A program made the position numbers and the translations under genes. Shown piece by piece: positions 34,151 through 48,520 of a DNA stretch of 64,000 bases (the first letter of the stretch is position 1; every line of letters begins with the position of its first letter). The stretch is taken from NCBI GenBank assembly GCA_014338405.1, contig JTDE01021172.1, positions 96,765 through 160,764 on the forward strand. The letters run 5' to 3'. Under the pieces are notes generated by a model, which was not told where the DNA came from, searched no databases, and saw only the letters and a program-made list of their open reading frames with translations. The DNA comes from Paragonimus skrjabini miyazakii (taxonomy: Eukaryota > Platyhelminthes > Trematoda > Plagiorchiida > Troglotrematidae).

Positions 34151-37100
34151 GTTGTCCGGATGATACATAACAGAAAAGTTTTTTTGTGGCAAATCCGTCG
34201 GTTAGGCGTTTTAGATTTATAGAATATGCTTATGTAATCAACGGACTAAATGAAAAAGAGAGATACGACCTTCAAGTCACAAAACGTTTTTTATCAGGTA
34301 ACGTGTACGATAGCGTTTGGAAGGTAGATAACGTCGTCGTGGTATTCAGATCTAGATAGGCACACTATAGGAAACCTAATTGCTCAAATCGGTACCTGAG
34401 TAACAGATAGTCTGGTAACGTCAGCACATAACAATCTCTAGAAACGTCTCATGGCTGTCATAGCATAGACTCAATATTCTATTCAGTTTACGACTAGCCC
34501 CATAATTGAGTAAACACTGTCAGTCTCATATGTCGCCACGGCGAGTGAGATCGCTCGAGTACATTAACCGTCTCAGACTGTTAAGTCAGTCACCAACACG
34601 TCCACAATAAATTGTTAGTGGAAAGAATATGAATGAGGTGGATGTTTAGTCAAGTTAACACTATAAACATCAGAAAATCAATATCCGTAGACATACGAAT
34701 GTCAGCAAAACGGCAAATCCCACAGTTTCATTGTAAAAATGGAACAAGTATCACTGGAATGATGACAATATTTTCTGTAGAGCAGTAATACAAATTCGAT
34801 TCGAATGAGGCGTTGTCTTTTGTTCAAGAATACGTGACGAATTAAAGCACATCTGATCAAAAACCACATTTGTTCCATTGAAATAATATACATGTCACAT
34901 GGTAGACTACCATATAGCCGGATTAAACAGCCACATAATGGTTTCCACCTTAGCGAATTCGATTGAGATGTTGGGTATTACGCGTGATTACGTTCAGTAT
35001 AAAAATAGGCTCATCCGGACGTTAGCCCACATTCACCCGACATGAACTGTACATGGCAAACATTTGACTACTTTTGTTCTGTCGTTACATCGGTTTCGCG
35101 AAGCCCGTCGAAATGTTTCTAACCTCTGTCTGAACAGTCGAAAAGATGTTCTAACGCAGTTAATTATGGCTTCAAAATAAATATATTTTTACCGGAAGGT
35201 TACGCTCGGTATAAAGTAAATTACCGTGGTAAAAATATTTCTCCATACACCTCAAAAAATGGCGAAAACCTCGAAGACCTTTGATGCATAACCCCACGCC
35301 CAATTGCAGATTGTGAACAGCTTTAGAGTGCAGGTTCATAATTGGCCAGGAAGAATTGTTCGTTCAATCCAGGGTCTACGTCGTCATTTCAGTGACAAGC
35401 AATTTATTGTTCAACATGAATCCAATCGAGTTAACTAACGAACAGGCTGTTTCACACTCGGAAATTGGGAGGTAATCGAATGAAATACGACTGTACACCC
35501 AAGTAACGAAATGAATCGAGAAGGGTCAGTGCTCGCGTGTATGGTTCGCGTGATCACTTCACCCGACCGTGACTATATGGTTCTCGGCAAAGTGACAAAT
35601 TCTGACGGTGTTCGTACGCGCACTTTCCCATGTTTTTAACACCAAAACGGTCCAACTAAATTTCATCAAATTCTGAGACTTTATTGTGCTCATTATATCA
35701 GGAAAAGGATAAGAATATTTGAGGTCGGAAATTTCGAGAAAACTGATATTTATTATACGGCTAAATCCACGGCACATTCTCTTCATACATGTAGCTCAGT
35801 GACTTCGGTCGTTTGAGGAATGCAGACTACAGTGGCTCACAATCTCTTCAGTTCTTTAGATTTTTCAGCCAAATTGTATTCCCGTTCATGCTATTTACCC
35901 GCTACACAATTCACGAATACCAACCTCTCATACAGCTTATCATGTTCTACAGTGATGCACAAACCATCTGTAACGCCAGACTTGCGCAGATGTCCTCTAC
36001 ATTAAATCATCGTGACAAGCTAATGGCTTAATACATTTTAAGGAGGTATGCTTAGCAAACAAACGCACGCAAAATAGGCCAGATGAAACTCGATTTGTTC
36101 CATGACAACAATTCATTACTTTATATAGGAATGGATAAGTTAAACATAAGATGACATTATGACATTAGTTTATAACATTCGACTTGAGATCTAATGTTTG
36201 TAGTCACCTTGAATGAATAAAAAACCAAAAATACCACTCAGTTCAGCTGTGACCAATTACGTTTTGAGTCAATTCACATTAGAAGCTTAAAGCACAGAAC
36301 AAACTTCTGTATAACAACTACTAGAAACAATGCCAAATAAGACAAACTCACGTTTTCAAAGGCTTCATGAGACAAGTGACAATGTGTATCAATCATTTTA
36401 TGTGGTTATCTAAAACAAGAAACGAGAACCGATACAATCAAGTGGATGCACCACAGAACGAAAGAATGAAATCGCACTATACAACAGTGGTCGTTGACAG
36501 GGATACTAATCTGATCGCGTGTTCAGAACAGCAAACTGACAATGGAGTGGGTTAACAAGACGGAAAATACAATCGACCATAGACAACCCAGGACAAGATT
36601 TTATGACATCATGTATCCACGTTCCCAACCAATCGGTACGCGGAGGAATGTGGAGGTGGTTAGACTGGTTCCAATTGGTTGGCGTGAATTGTGCGACTAT
36701 TCTACATAGACGAAAAGTGATACCGTATTACCTCCCAACAAGCGTCACCTAGAGAACAATAAAGTGGTTTTCATGTGGGAGCATTTCTTTTAGGAGAGAA
36801 AAGGTATATTATACCCAATTGAGATAAGTGCGACACAAGGAATAAAACGGTAAAACATTGCAAAAATGTTTGGGATAGACAAACGTGCATAACGAATATT
36901 GGAATTTCATTAGCGCTATTTTTAGCGTTTGCAGTTTCATCAATATCTTTCGAAATAAGTTATGGAATGTCCATGACTGAAGGACAGATAGACTGTTTAT
37001 AAACTCTGCAGCACGTCAGTAATCATGAATGGCACATTTTGTCAGGAAGAGAGTGTATAAATGCATATTGGGAACGACAAAATGTTAACCAAACCGATGT

Positions 37101-40100
37101 TTGCGGTTGTGCTCGGCAGAATGTATGTTGGCTCCCTACATGTAAGTGTATTAGGCTCTTGAAAATTTTGGAAGCTAAACATAAGTTACAACGTTTTTTT
37201 AGGAAAATCCTGAGTTTGATAGGAAACGGAGATTAAATCCGCAATTTTTAAGGATAATGTGTGTTATTAAGTTTATGAAATCTCGAAGAAAGTTTGCAAT
37301 CGAGTTGCTTGTTTTTTTCATTTGGGGCATCGTGGGTATTCAGTGAGAGCCGGAGACTGCTATACTTACTACAAACACCAGGTTGCCCCAGAAGAGAGCC
37401 GAGTCGAAATTAGTCAACACCTCAGAGGAGATAGCGAGAGGCACCACAGTTACGTTGAGAAAGACATTGTAAACTAGTCTCTGTATTGATGTATTCTTTT
37501 TTGCGGATGGCGGTCCAGTAGTTTATGAATCCGTCAAACTTGAAATCCTTGCAGAAGTGGGTGCTGTCCCAATATCTGTCAAAAATGTTGAGACAGCGTG
37601 TTTAAGACGCTTCCCGTAAACGTTTCCAATAAGCTGGAACAGGGTTTGGCGCTTTTGCTTATTGCCGCAAAATAATTGTTTATGTCTACAACGCAATGAC
37701 GGGAGCGATGGTATGGAAAATTTGGCAATACGTAGTCGATCCGGTTGTTGTTTGATGGTATTGGTCCTTTCGCACGGTGTGTTTTGTGATGTTGACCTGC
37801 GCTGTTGGCTTGCACGACTGCTGTCGGACAAGGACGGTAGTGAGAGAAGAGTGTGTTTGGATGCAGTTCACTAGTGATAAATGGCTACTGCAGGAGCGAC
37901 GTGTACGTTGATGGAAAGGTGAAGAGGGGACGTGAAGAGGCATAGTAAAATTTCGTGGAGCAGAAAAACGTAAAATATGAGACGGCTATTGATGAAATCA
38001 CCCGTGTATAGTCAATATCAAAGGAAGTATCTCATGTGAAGATTGCGTGTACATCTGAACAGTGGGTGGGGGTCAGTGTTGCACAAGGTAATCTTTATCG
38101 AAAAGAATGCTGTGTCCTGTCCGCCATAAATCGTGTTCAATGGAGACTAAAAAAGATAAGGATTCGAAATGAGTGAATCAAACGATTTCAAAATCAACTA
38201 CGATTACCATCCAGTCTACAGGTCAGTAATTGTGGGAACAAATAGAGACGAATCCGAACGACTCCAATTAATGGAACAGAACGGTTTATCCAGGATTGTA
38301 CGTGGTAGAGGAAGCGCCACAGACATGACTACACTTTGTGCGAATTCGGACACCGATAACTTCAGAAAACTGAGATGCTGTGTTGTCCAATTGTGGAATG
38401 AGAGCGATAACGATTAAAAGCATCACAGAATGTGGGGTTGCATAAGCGATTGTACTTAGACTAAAAGGATGCTGTCAGAATGCGTGATATTCTCGTAGAT
38501 GTTAAGAATAAAGAGGGATGAAAATGTGTTAGCCGATCAGTTAGGTTAGATGTGGACTTTAAACATTTTAGCTAATGAAGTAGCTGCAGTCGATGAAGGT
38601 CATCTGTGCGACGATAGTGGATGTAAATCAGTTTTATATGACACGTAGTGCAATCGTTGTTTTTTTTTATAGTCCATGTGCTGTAGTTTGGGAACGATAC
38701 CATTAACGAAAAATATAGGTCTGTGTAGCTCCCCTTCAAACAATACTGGAACTGGGAAATAAAGCAAACAGATGTCGTCTAGCATCGACCAATGATATTG
38801 AGATGTTCGAAAGCGAGCAAGAATTTCCGAGGTTCATTCCGAGCGGTGCGCATGTATTCGGTGAAGTGACCACCCTTGTTTTTGAAATCTCCATAGTGTG
38901 CAGATGAAAGGTAGGTATTCGAAGAGAAACGTTAGATTGATTGTAGAGTTACGTTGGTGGCACACAGGAAGACGTTCTAGCCCACAGGATGGCTAGCACC
39001 CTACACCATTGATGACGGAATAAGAGGAAACATCAGTTTCCATTGAGCTAAAATCTTCAAAAACAGGCTTGAAGACATTTTCCGTAGGTAAGTACAAACT
39101 GAAGTATGCCATACAGCAAGACCCAACAAAATGAGACACATGTACGAACGAACGAACAGACTTAAAAAAAAAACAGGTTATCAACAAGTAGAATAGTTGT
39201 AGAATCATCACCACAATCAACAAGGGAGTTCACAAAAAAAACGAAACAGATTAAAAACAAATCGGTGACAAAAAGATAGGTATAAAGAGAACAGCCTGTT
39301 AATCGACAACCTGAGTTGTACAAGGTGAGAGAAAGCTACTGCAAACATTGAGACTAGCCACAGTTAGACGTCTCAACCGGCAGTCTAGTCTGAAGAACGA
39401 AACCCTGAGGGGTAGAGGGAACCAGAAAACAAAATCAAATGCTGGAGCTAGTCATGTTTGATTGAAGCACCAGCACGGCCAGCATAAAGCAGATGAGCAA
39501 TTAAACTGAACTAGATTATTGGTCCATTTCGAATTTATATAGGCGACAGACCTAGCTATTTTGCTGGGGATAGAAGGCATGGAACATAGCATGTACTGTC
39601 TCAACACGGGATCAGAGTAAGTGCGCCAAACATAATGAGAAGCTATCTTCAATTTTTTATTCAGTGATGCGCCAAGTGACCAAGAAAATCGAAGCAATGA
39701 GGCACGTCGTTAGATACTCATCGCCCTTAAATTGTCGTGATCCACCGAGAAAGTTGCTTATGGACAAACCCAAGTATCAGCACGACGAGAGCAATAGCCA
39801 GATCATTGTGAGCAGAAACAATGAATCCTAGTTAGTTGGACTGTGCGACGAAAATTCCCACTCTACTATATAACCATAGGGTTCATATCAGTTAATTGAT
39901 GTCTGAAAATTTATATGTAACATTGAAATGGAAATCCTGACGCATCTTGCAGTGTATAACCTATTGAATTACCGGTCAGTATGCCCAACAGAGATGTTGG
40001 TGGATTCCAGCGTGAACTACTCGAGAAATCCTACACAGGCAGTCGATACCCTGGATTATTTGGTGGATTCCATGGGGACAGTGGTACGGATGGGTAACAC

Positions 40101-40133
40101 ATTCTAAAAATGAAATTTCCGACCTCCTAGCGT
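34151..40133. other. Long stretch with no recognisable gene
   Basis: About 6 kb. At 37523-37943 all frames are unusually open (minus frames of 102, 78 and 85 codons, plus frame of 70) because of locally higher GC, but no motif appears in any. At 38169-38417 an 82-codon plus frame starts MSESNDFKINYDYHPVYRS, without recognised domain. The rest is AT-rich and closed. Confidence 0.45.
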
Positions 40134-40260
40134 GGCTTCGTAGCTCAGTTGGTAAAATGCTTGCTGCGTTGAGGCATGGAGTTTCTGCCGCTGGTTCGAA
40201 TCCCGCCAAAGCCCTGACTTGTCACAATTGGGTCTCATCTAAAATATGGGGAAACTGCGA
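40134..40260 (+). repeat. tRNA-derived SINE, copy at 40.1 kb
   Basis: The head at 40134-40213 begins GGCTTCGTAGCTCAGTTGG, with an intact A-box. It has the B-box GGTTCGAATCC at 40193-40203 and closes with AAAGCC, pairing with the first five bases. The anticodon arm is irregular. The body after the head differs in detail from the 2.0-kb copy but keeps the TCTAAAATATGGGGAAACTG type tail. Confidence 0.7.
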
Positions 40261-43200
40261 ATTTTGCCATTTTCAACCAGCTCGGAAAACACATCTTCGG
40301 CCGATACCCTGAAACCTGAAAGTTGTTAGTGAACGTTTCTTCTGAGATACGAAACCACTTTCGTTGAGCAATTTCCTATGTGGCAACCGTTGAAGGAGTT
40401 GGTGCGCTTTTAGCTTCCATACGTTTTTCCCGCACGCACGTTTTTTCAACGAGCGCATATGGGATATGCTTTTTGCGTTCTCTCACCTGACGTAAGTCTA
40501 CCGCCGATTAAAATGTGATTAAGACTGAGGCACATTCACTGTCCCATGTATTTGACAAATCCCAGGTTCGCTTTCGGTCGCGTTGTGCCTATCTCCTGTG
40601 TACTCCTATCGTTTGTTCTATCCCCTTTCTCGGTTTTCCATTCTCGTTCTAGCAGTTTCATTGTTTTTGCTATAAATCTGATAGATCTTCACCTACGGTT
40701 TTGTCATTTTATTAGACATGTTTTACCAGAATGGTTTTAGTGTAGTTACTCTGATCCCGTGTTGAAACAGTACATGCTGTTCCATGCTTTCTACCTCCAG
40801 CATGGAAGGTTGATAGTCCACGAGGACGGAAGCGCAGGAGAGGTTACTGGAGTTTTCTTAAGGGAAGGTTCTGACAAAGGAGCTTATACCATAGCCTAGC
40901 GAGTGAGTGATATCTGGTTAGAATAGGCGCTGCTTTTCCGGAATACGAAATCAACTCAAACGTGAGGGTCTGGAGCATTTTATGTTGCCAACACTCCCTG
41001 ACAATCCGTTTCGTGCATGACTAAGCTTTTTTCTGGTGATTGTGTTACGTTGGAACCTTCAACATCCGACCCTTTATTTCGCCAGCTCTCCTTTGCATCA
41101 GTCATACTCAACATACTGTACTTATCCAGTACAGTGGATGGCACTCGACGTGTGAGCGAAAAAGGTTAATATGGCTGATACACTTTGGACACGAATGATA
41201 TGGAGTGCACAAAGATAAACCAGTCTGAACGCGAAATATAAATTTCGATAAGAAATGATGAAGAAATAGCAAATAACGATAAACGATAGAATATGATGAT
41301 TATTGAGCTAGCGTATTTCATTTCTTAAGAGGTCGTCCATTTCTCGTTGCTAGCGTAAAGTTGAACATCCGAACGTTCCACCACCAGCGATGTAACCGTG
41401 CCTGGAGGGCTAGATCATATACCAAGTGTCCGCGATTTCGTCTACATTCGCATTTTGGAGGGCCGTGTACAATAATATGGCTCATCTAACAACTAGCGCA
41501 ATCGAGGATATAAAATATACCCCAAAAATGTCCAACCATTCAATGATTAGTCTTCATAACAGGAAGTGACCAAATGAGTGCCAACTAGAGATTATTTTCA
41601 CATAAAGTCTTTCTCCGAAAAATTAATTCTGATGTATCAGTCCTACAAAAAAAGCCAAAGGTAAAATGTTCCAAGTTGTGAGCTTCTGAAAGTGTAAATG
41701 GCATATATGAATATAAAAAGGATACGTTTGACATTAAAATGTCAAACTGCGATTTTCACTGAATGATGCGAACGTCAATGTGTCGCAAAAACATCCGCCT
41801 GGTAAGATAACATGTAAACCCGTAATTATTCTGTGAATTGAAAGAAATACTGGACGCTAAATAACTCAATACTGTGAATCAAAATAGATCACTCTTCATG
41901 AAAAAAAACAGCGCTTCAAACTATTACATACAAGTTCATAACCTTGGTAGACCAAAATAACTGAAACGCGCCTTTCTTTGTTATACGGTAGGGGGGGGGG
42001 GGGGGGGGGTTGAATACCAATCTTGTCAAACCGCTGGGTACCAGTTTAAGAGCAACCCATATAGGTCGTGACGAGCAGGCGAAAAAAGGAATCAAACAAG
42101 TTATTGTTTGTTTAAAGCAAATTATTCAAGCTTATGATAGGGTTCCGCAGTGTCAACATTGTGTAACATGCACATCTTTCATCAACCTCGACTTTCAGAA
42201 TCTACGGAATATTCAGTCGTACGAATGACAAGATATGCTGCCCTATTTTGCTGTAGCAACACGTTTCCTTCTGACTGTGGTTAAGATTTTATACAGTGGA
42301 AATCCAACTGTCAATCGATATCGTTCCCTCAGTTCGTCTATCAGAAACATATTCAAATTCTCCCCCGTAAGCTGTGTGCCGAAGCTTTTCTGTAATGCAC
42401 CCAAACATACAAAGTAGCCACAACGAGCGAATCTTCCCGAGCGACCTGCGTCCATCGTACGGAGACACAGATTGCACTGAAAACTTCAAGCATGCAATCA
42501 ACAATATGAACAGTATATCTGGGCTTTTAAGACTCAAATTACCTCAGAATTATGAACAGAATAGTCACCGATTTATGCCATTTGGCTTCATAACACAACC
42601 AGTTGAGCACTCAGAAAAGGTCCACAGAAGATACTATCAAACTGTTTTCTCTGAATTCTTCTAGCAATCCGGAATGATTTGATAGCGTCCGTAGGTAGGG
42701 ACTCGAAAATAGGTATAAACACCTTGAACATTTCAGTTGTCTTTACGTTTTGGCAATATATAATTAGTGAATGTGTAAGGCATACTGTAAAAAGATGCAG
42801 CACAACTGCTCGCCAACGCATAAGTTTGATTCTCACCCTTGCACTCAGCACCCCGTGTTACTCGAGTTATTGATATGAACATGATAGTCAGAAAAAACTC
42901 ACTTTTGCACACTATCTGGTAGTCGCAGACACACTATTCCGAAGTTCGTTTCACGTAATTTGAGTTGCATGAGCGTATTTAGCCCCGTATTCAAGTTGCT
43001 AATGCGGTACAGCATGCAAGCAGAGGGTTGCTATATGCCTTAAAGTCGTATAACGTGGTAATTACATTAACAACAACGTACAACCACGGTAGTCATACAT
43101 CGGATGCTGACATCAAAGTTAGGGATGAGGTGAACAGTTCTAACCATCTCGCCTACATATCGTATCGCTTAGTCGTCTATGTCAAAATGGGGCAATGTAG

Positions 43201-46200
43201 GTTGTAAACTCAAGCAAAAAGGCTGACTATTCCATAAACGAGGTAAGTGGGTATCGCACGTTGTAGCGTGCGAACTGACTGGTCCACCATAACCAAACCT
43301 GAGAGCCAAAAAGTAGCATCATATAGAAACATGTGGATATTCTGAGTGGACAGTACTGGGCATAAAATCCCTCTGTCTCTAGTCCTGTGGCCCGAACTTC
43401 AATTGTTTGAATCCATAACACCCAATTCATTCCCTCCAGTTGACCAGTTAGCAGTTCACAGATGGACAGAATCGTCATCACCTCGTTGAATCGCGCAGCA
43501 TCAGATCTCTACACACGTACTTCAGAACCAAACGTCCTGTTGCAAAGTCATGACTCATCAGTTTGCCCTTCACATCCCAATCGACTGCTGTTTTCAGGGT
43601 ATTTTTCGGTAAGTCCATCGAACCCAATGGAGCTGTGCTAAGTCCAGTAGAATGTTAACAAGATGAACGAGCAGTACATAGCAAAGTAACTGATCGGCAA
43701 CGACGAAAAAGCAATAAAAACAAATAGTTTCATTCATTCTTGCTAACCAAATATTCAGTCAGTACAAGCGTAACGGTGCATTGAGTCACGAGACGGAGCC
43801 AGGTTCTAGGTTCATGTCAGTCAGCCAACCGGGGTTAACCGCTCCCGTCCATTTTTATGTTCAATAATGTGGAGATATATGAGTTTATATACACAGACAC
43901 TTTTCAAAAGTGATGGCATTCCGCATCACACAACAAAAAGAATAATCAATCTGATTAAGCGAACTCCTAATGCAACCGGAATTCACCTACTTATTCGAGC
44001 TCACAGACTATCAGACCCTTCAATCAAAGAGGATCGGTCTATTGTTGTCACCTCAAACTACGTCTACTAAGTTATATGTAACCGCGGAAAAAGTTATACA
44101 GACAGAATCAAGAAGTTTCATTTCCACAGGGGAAAAAAATTAACCAAACTGTTACGGAAATCAGAGTTAGTAAGTGACAGCAGTATCACTGAAGTAAACA
44201 AATAAACAGTGCCCGTGATCACAAAACCCCTTCCGTCAACTGGTCACGTTGTCGACCCAGTCTCCGCATTCGAGGTTCTATTGTGTCATTACAGTTCACA
44301 GATTTTTGCAGTTTGCTAAAGTCGTCACAATCAATTAATTCAAACCTGTGTTGTGCGTTCAGACAAATTCGTTCATCAAGCTGACCATGCTCCGGAATTG
44401 GTAACCTACTGTAACGCGCTGACGGATTGGTTACCTTCCATTGATTGACTGATACCATGAATTTGCTATTGACGGATCAATAAGACATACTTGCATCTAC
44501 CAACCTGTATCTGTAAACTGTGTTGGTAAGGCTATCGAAAGGAATTAACAGTTCTAAAAATGAGATTCGATGACATGTTTATCAATCGGATAGTTGTATT
44601 TGCCTGCGTACACATAGCTTACTAGGAAAATAATGATAATAAACATTATTAAAAGGAATGATATCCACCATAGTTTTCAAAATACAATCAGTACTTACTG
44701 AAGATATTAAACATTGATAGAGAGGGACCTACCATGCTATTTATATGCGTTACGTAGTACTGTTTGCTTCCGATTGAAAATTACGATAGCATTGTAATCA
44801 ATGTTCAGACTCATAAGTACAATATCAAACCACCGTACATTGGCATAAACCCCATAGATTGATTGCATTAAATCATATACTGTTTTATGAGTCAGTTCTA
44901 TATGCTGCCCAGTTATTAGCAGGTTTAATTACACGTTATTTTTCATTCAATGTTTAGTTTTATCGCTTGAGTTCTATATGGAACTGAAGCTATACTACAA
45001 ATGAATACACGTACAGTGCGCTGCATGAACTACAAGCACCTGACGATATCCGAAACTACACACAACCAAGCCTGGTTACAGATAATCTGATGTCCAAACG
45101 TACTTTTCCGAATGGAATATATCTTAAATTAGACAATTCCCACTTGCAAGTGATCTCGTCTGTTTGGATTAAATGTGGATTAAATGTGCCTCTAATGCCC
45201 CATGTGTTCTCCTTCCTGGTTATTACTGGATTACTGGTAAGAGGTATGGGTCTCACAAGTAAAATGTGGCCGACAGGTACTTCAGGATTTTCGGTCAACA
45301 ATTATTTTGCAAACGGTTTAACATTAAACTGATTGTTGACTGTATATCTGTTAACCCTAGAACGAGTACTGTTAGAAACAGCACTATACAACGTAAGTAG
45401 CCAACTCAGCACACATCCCAACAAGAAACACCTTACAGAGAAGGCAAAAGTTTATTCTCGAAAGGCAGTGCATTCTTTTCCGAAGAAGTTCGATTGATAG
45501 TACTGTGACATAATACACAGGACAACTCTACTTAGTACGAATCGTCAAAATAGACAAGCGGTCACGATTACCACTTGAGTCTAATTGCAATTGTCTTAGT
45601 ACCCTAATGCAAAATAAGAACGCTGTTGAGTTTTTATGACTACCTCACCACGATGAACTGATGAAGGACAGAAACAATGATAATTCCCATAAGCGCTTCG
45701 GAACAGAAGACAGGAAAGCAACGACCAATTAGCGTAATTCACGCAATCTAGTCTTTGGCTCTGCGCAACAGTATGATTACATGCTGTCCGGATTAACACC
45801 TGGCTGCTTAGACCTAGACAAGTGCTGAACATTGATGACTTGAACCTAATAATTGTCGACTAGATCGAATTTTAGCTTGTGGAGACTTTTCACGAACAGT
45901 CTAACGTGTTTTAGTGACCAGCACTGTGACAAATATACAACCAACACTGCCGTACTGTTGCTTTCTGAGGGGGACCCGCCCTAGCTTGATTTCCAGAACG
46001 TGTCTCATAAAGTCAGCTTCTTCTTGTGAGGAGCACTACAACGTTATAGCTCAGCTTGTTAATTATGTACTCGTGTTCACTTCGGAGTTGAAGTTCTACG
46101 TACAACCTAACCACCCTGAATTTTGGCTCGCATACCCGACGTCAAAATAATTTCCACCAAAGCACGACAAGCGGAAGTGTGATGAACCAGTACAACCATG

Positions 46201-48029
46201 TTGATCGACAAATGCGAAAAAAGAACTGCAAACTGTGACTTCCGAACTTTGTAAGTGTCACTCAGTATGAAAAACCTCTAGTGAAAAGCACGTCAGACTG
46301 GCTTCGGTAAGCCTAAAACAGAGTAGCTAGACAAGTCTGAAATATTTGAAAGAGAAGTGCGGAGATTGTTGGCTTCGAAAAGCAAGCTCCAACAAGCGGC
46401 AGAAACCGCTGGTGTCCCCAAGCATCTCAGTCATAAATCCAAGCTGGGAGCCTAGAAATTTCACACTACTATTAGACTGTCCATACTTTTCATTAAAGTA
46501 TTCATAAAATTCGTCAATAATCCAAAGGGTAGAAAGACAATTTAGAACTTCCAAGGCAGTCAAGCAAAAATCCACAGAAACTAACATAAAGTAAATGAAA
46601 TTTTGAAACAATTAGTTCCTCTTCAGAGTTTCGGCGATGGAATCAAAAGACGCAAATCATGTGACGGTAGTCGGCACAACAACTCGTACAATTTGAACGT
46701 ATACGCAAATGTAGTTTGATTATAAACGAACAAACAAAACCAGACAACGAAGCACGGATTTTGGAAGCATGGCTATACAGACATAAGTAGAAATAGGATA
46801 TCCGTATTAGGTTGTCATAGCCGAAATAAAGTTTTTCGTAAGGATGAGGGTCGATAAGCCTGATTAAAACTTTCACACATGGATCCATTGAAGGTAAATA
46901 GATTGATGACACATCCACCCTATGTATCAATTGGCGGGGTAACACCGACAGGACCATGTGCCGTTGGCTGTGCAGTTTCCGTGCAAGTGTGATAGTAGGA
47001 CACCTTCGGTCCTACTACAAACAAGCTATCCGAACGAAATACGTCGCACATTCCTACTTCTTCTGGCATTGAACTGTGACAGCGATGTTGTGCGCCGCTG
47101 TGGAACTGCATAGTCAAAGTTTATGACCTAAATGCGCTGAAAGCGTACCATCGCATTAAGTCTGCACAAACTAAACGAAGGTGAGAAAGCATTTGACAAT
47201 TCAGCAAATGCATTCAGCCGAAGTGCTGGTTCGCTTAACCGTTGCAGTTAATTCGTAACAAACCATTTATGAGAGCATAACGATATGGAATTAACGAAAC
47301 GGCACTTCTAAAAATGCAACAGAAAGTGCACAACTACATAGACACTGTAAACGAACTCACTGATATCATATGTTCGACATCATGTCAGGGAAGAATAGAT
47401 TTACCCATTTCCAATTAATGACAAGTAGCGCTACGCCCAACTGTCTCTGGGCAGCTGATAATGAGTGAAACTTAGCAATTGCTCCTCGGAATGCCCTAGA
47501 ACAGCACGCATCTTATCTGGCCTCTGCGAAAAATTCTATTCACTGCATTTCTGTGTCAAGAATGGTTTATATCCTAAAAGGAGAGAACAAAAGCCGATAT
47601 TCAAGACGGTGCACAGGTAGGTGGGCCAGTGGAAAAATTAACCGGAGGAAAGCGTGAGTCGATTCGTTGGACATTACCTACAATCCACAAACAATGAATT
47701 ACAGGACGATCACCGACCCCAACGGACCCAGCAGATGTATTGAGCACGCTAGACGGTTGAACTGCATTCAAAGAGTGGATGAACCGACATACTGGCCAGG
47801 GAACACAGGTGGATAGAAGTTTAAGGCAGTACAAATCAACCGTGCATATATGTTTTCTACTGATACGTGAACTGTAAATAAAACACAACTCAGCTGGTCA
47901 CAGTTTTGGCGTTTAGACAAAAGTTTCAACCATCCCCGTTCGTAAAAAAAAGCACTGGGCTCATGGTTCGCTATTGTTAGAGCTTACCAGTAACACATAT
48001 TCTTATCACTACTGACGAGGTTGTACAAG
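40261..48029. other. Long stretch with no recognisable gene
   Basis: About 7.8 kb. Minor points follow. At 41350-41390, AAGTTGAACATCCGAACGTTC weakly resembles family C. At 42120-42420 a plus frame gives AYDRVPQ and later KILYSGNPTVNRYRSLSSS, faintly like an RT. At 44458-44219 a 79-codon minus frame stays open. At 45056-45332 both strands are open. At 46611-46327 lies the minus frame with KFLGSQLG. At 47888-47601 a 95-codon minus frame is Ser/Val/Pro-rich. None is supported. Confidence 0.4.
41991..42009 (+). repeat. Poly-G tract (19 G)
   Basis: Nineteen consecutive G residues. The only long homopolymer of G or C in the window and unexpected at this base composition. Confidence 0.95.
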
Positions 48030-48135
48030 GGTGAAATCCAGATCCAGTGGTTTCCTTCGAAGGGAACTATGTGAAAAGTCAATCGGAGTACGAACGCTGA
48101 AATCAAATGTGAATGTCATTCACTTTACAGCAACT
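48030..48135 (-). repeat. Dispersed repeat family C, copy 4
   Basis: On the minus strand TGAATGACATTCACATTTGA, GATTGACTTTTCACATAG and CCTTCGAAGGAAACC follow the order of the 32172-32500 copy. It ends just before the RTE 5' fragment that starts at 48158. Confidence 0.45.
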
Positions 48136-48157
48136 AAATCTGAACTATCTGACCGTA

Positions 48158-48520
48158 TGTCACAACGAGATTGGATCTCGCATAGTGTGATAGCTTGCAT
48201 ATCTTAACGACCTATTGGGCTAAACTGGAAGGTGTGATAAGCTTACCGACAGAATCACTCATGCCTGACAAATCAAAAGGTGGAACCACAGTCTCCTGGT
48301 CCGCCAGGCTTGGGGTCAGAAGAAGATTGGCATCTTTTTCCAGAAAAAGTACTAGTTTTGCTACACTGCCACCTACCCACCACCTGGCAGTACAGACTTT
48401 TGATACAAAAACGTTGTTGATAATATTAGGCGTTCTCCTGTTTAAGTTTGAACATCCTGGAAGAAACTCAGCTCACATACAGACATTAATATACACAACA
48501 CTGTTAATTCTACTCATATG
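48158..48520 (+). mobile_element. RTE 5' UTR fragment
   Basis: Begins GTCACAACGAGATTGGATC, the 5' terminus shared with 8944 (minus) and 49775. It continues through GACCTATTGGGCTAAACTGG, GACAGAATCACTCATGCC, AGTCTCCTGGTCCGCCAGG and GTACTAGTTTTGCTACACTG to the initiator region near 48490. The length fits the 5' UTR plus a few codons, with no endonuclease following. The 3' boundary is uncertain, and a tail with ATG repeats is not seen. The open 117-codon frame across it is a by-product of GC-rich UTR. Confidence 0.65.

Noticed and set aside
37523..37943. Protein-coding gene in overlapping open frames
   Set aside because: Several frames are open on both strands at once, which points to local GC richness. 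No motif, start context or splice signal favours one frame.
42120..42420. Reverse transcriptase fragment (AYDRVPQ, KILYSGNPTVNRYRSLSSS)
   Set aside because: Only loose resemblance to the AFDxVDR and LYxxxxxxVRxxGxLSSxF blocks, with a frame change between them, and the following QGCPLSP block is absent.
44219..44458. 79-codon minus frame as an exon
   Set aside because: Open but without a recognised domain; flanking AG/GT signals are weak.
45056..45332. Membrane protein exon
   Set aside because: The plus frame has a hydrophobic stretch, but the minus frame is equally open and neither shows splice sites or a family motif.
47601..47888. 95-codon minus-strand gene
   Set aside because: No recognisable domain, no repeat partner and no splice context; length is within chance expectation for 64 kb.
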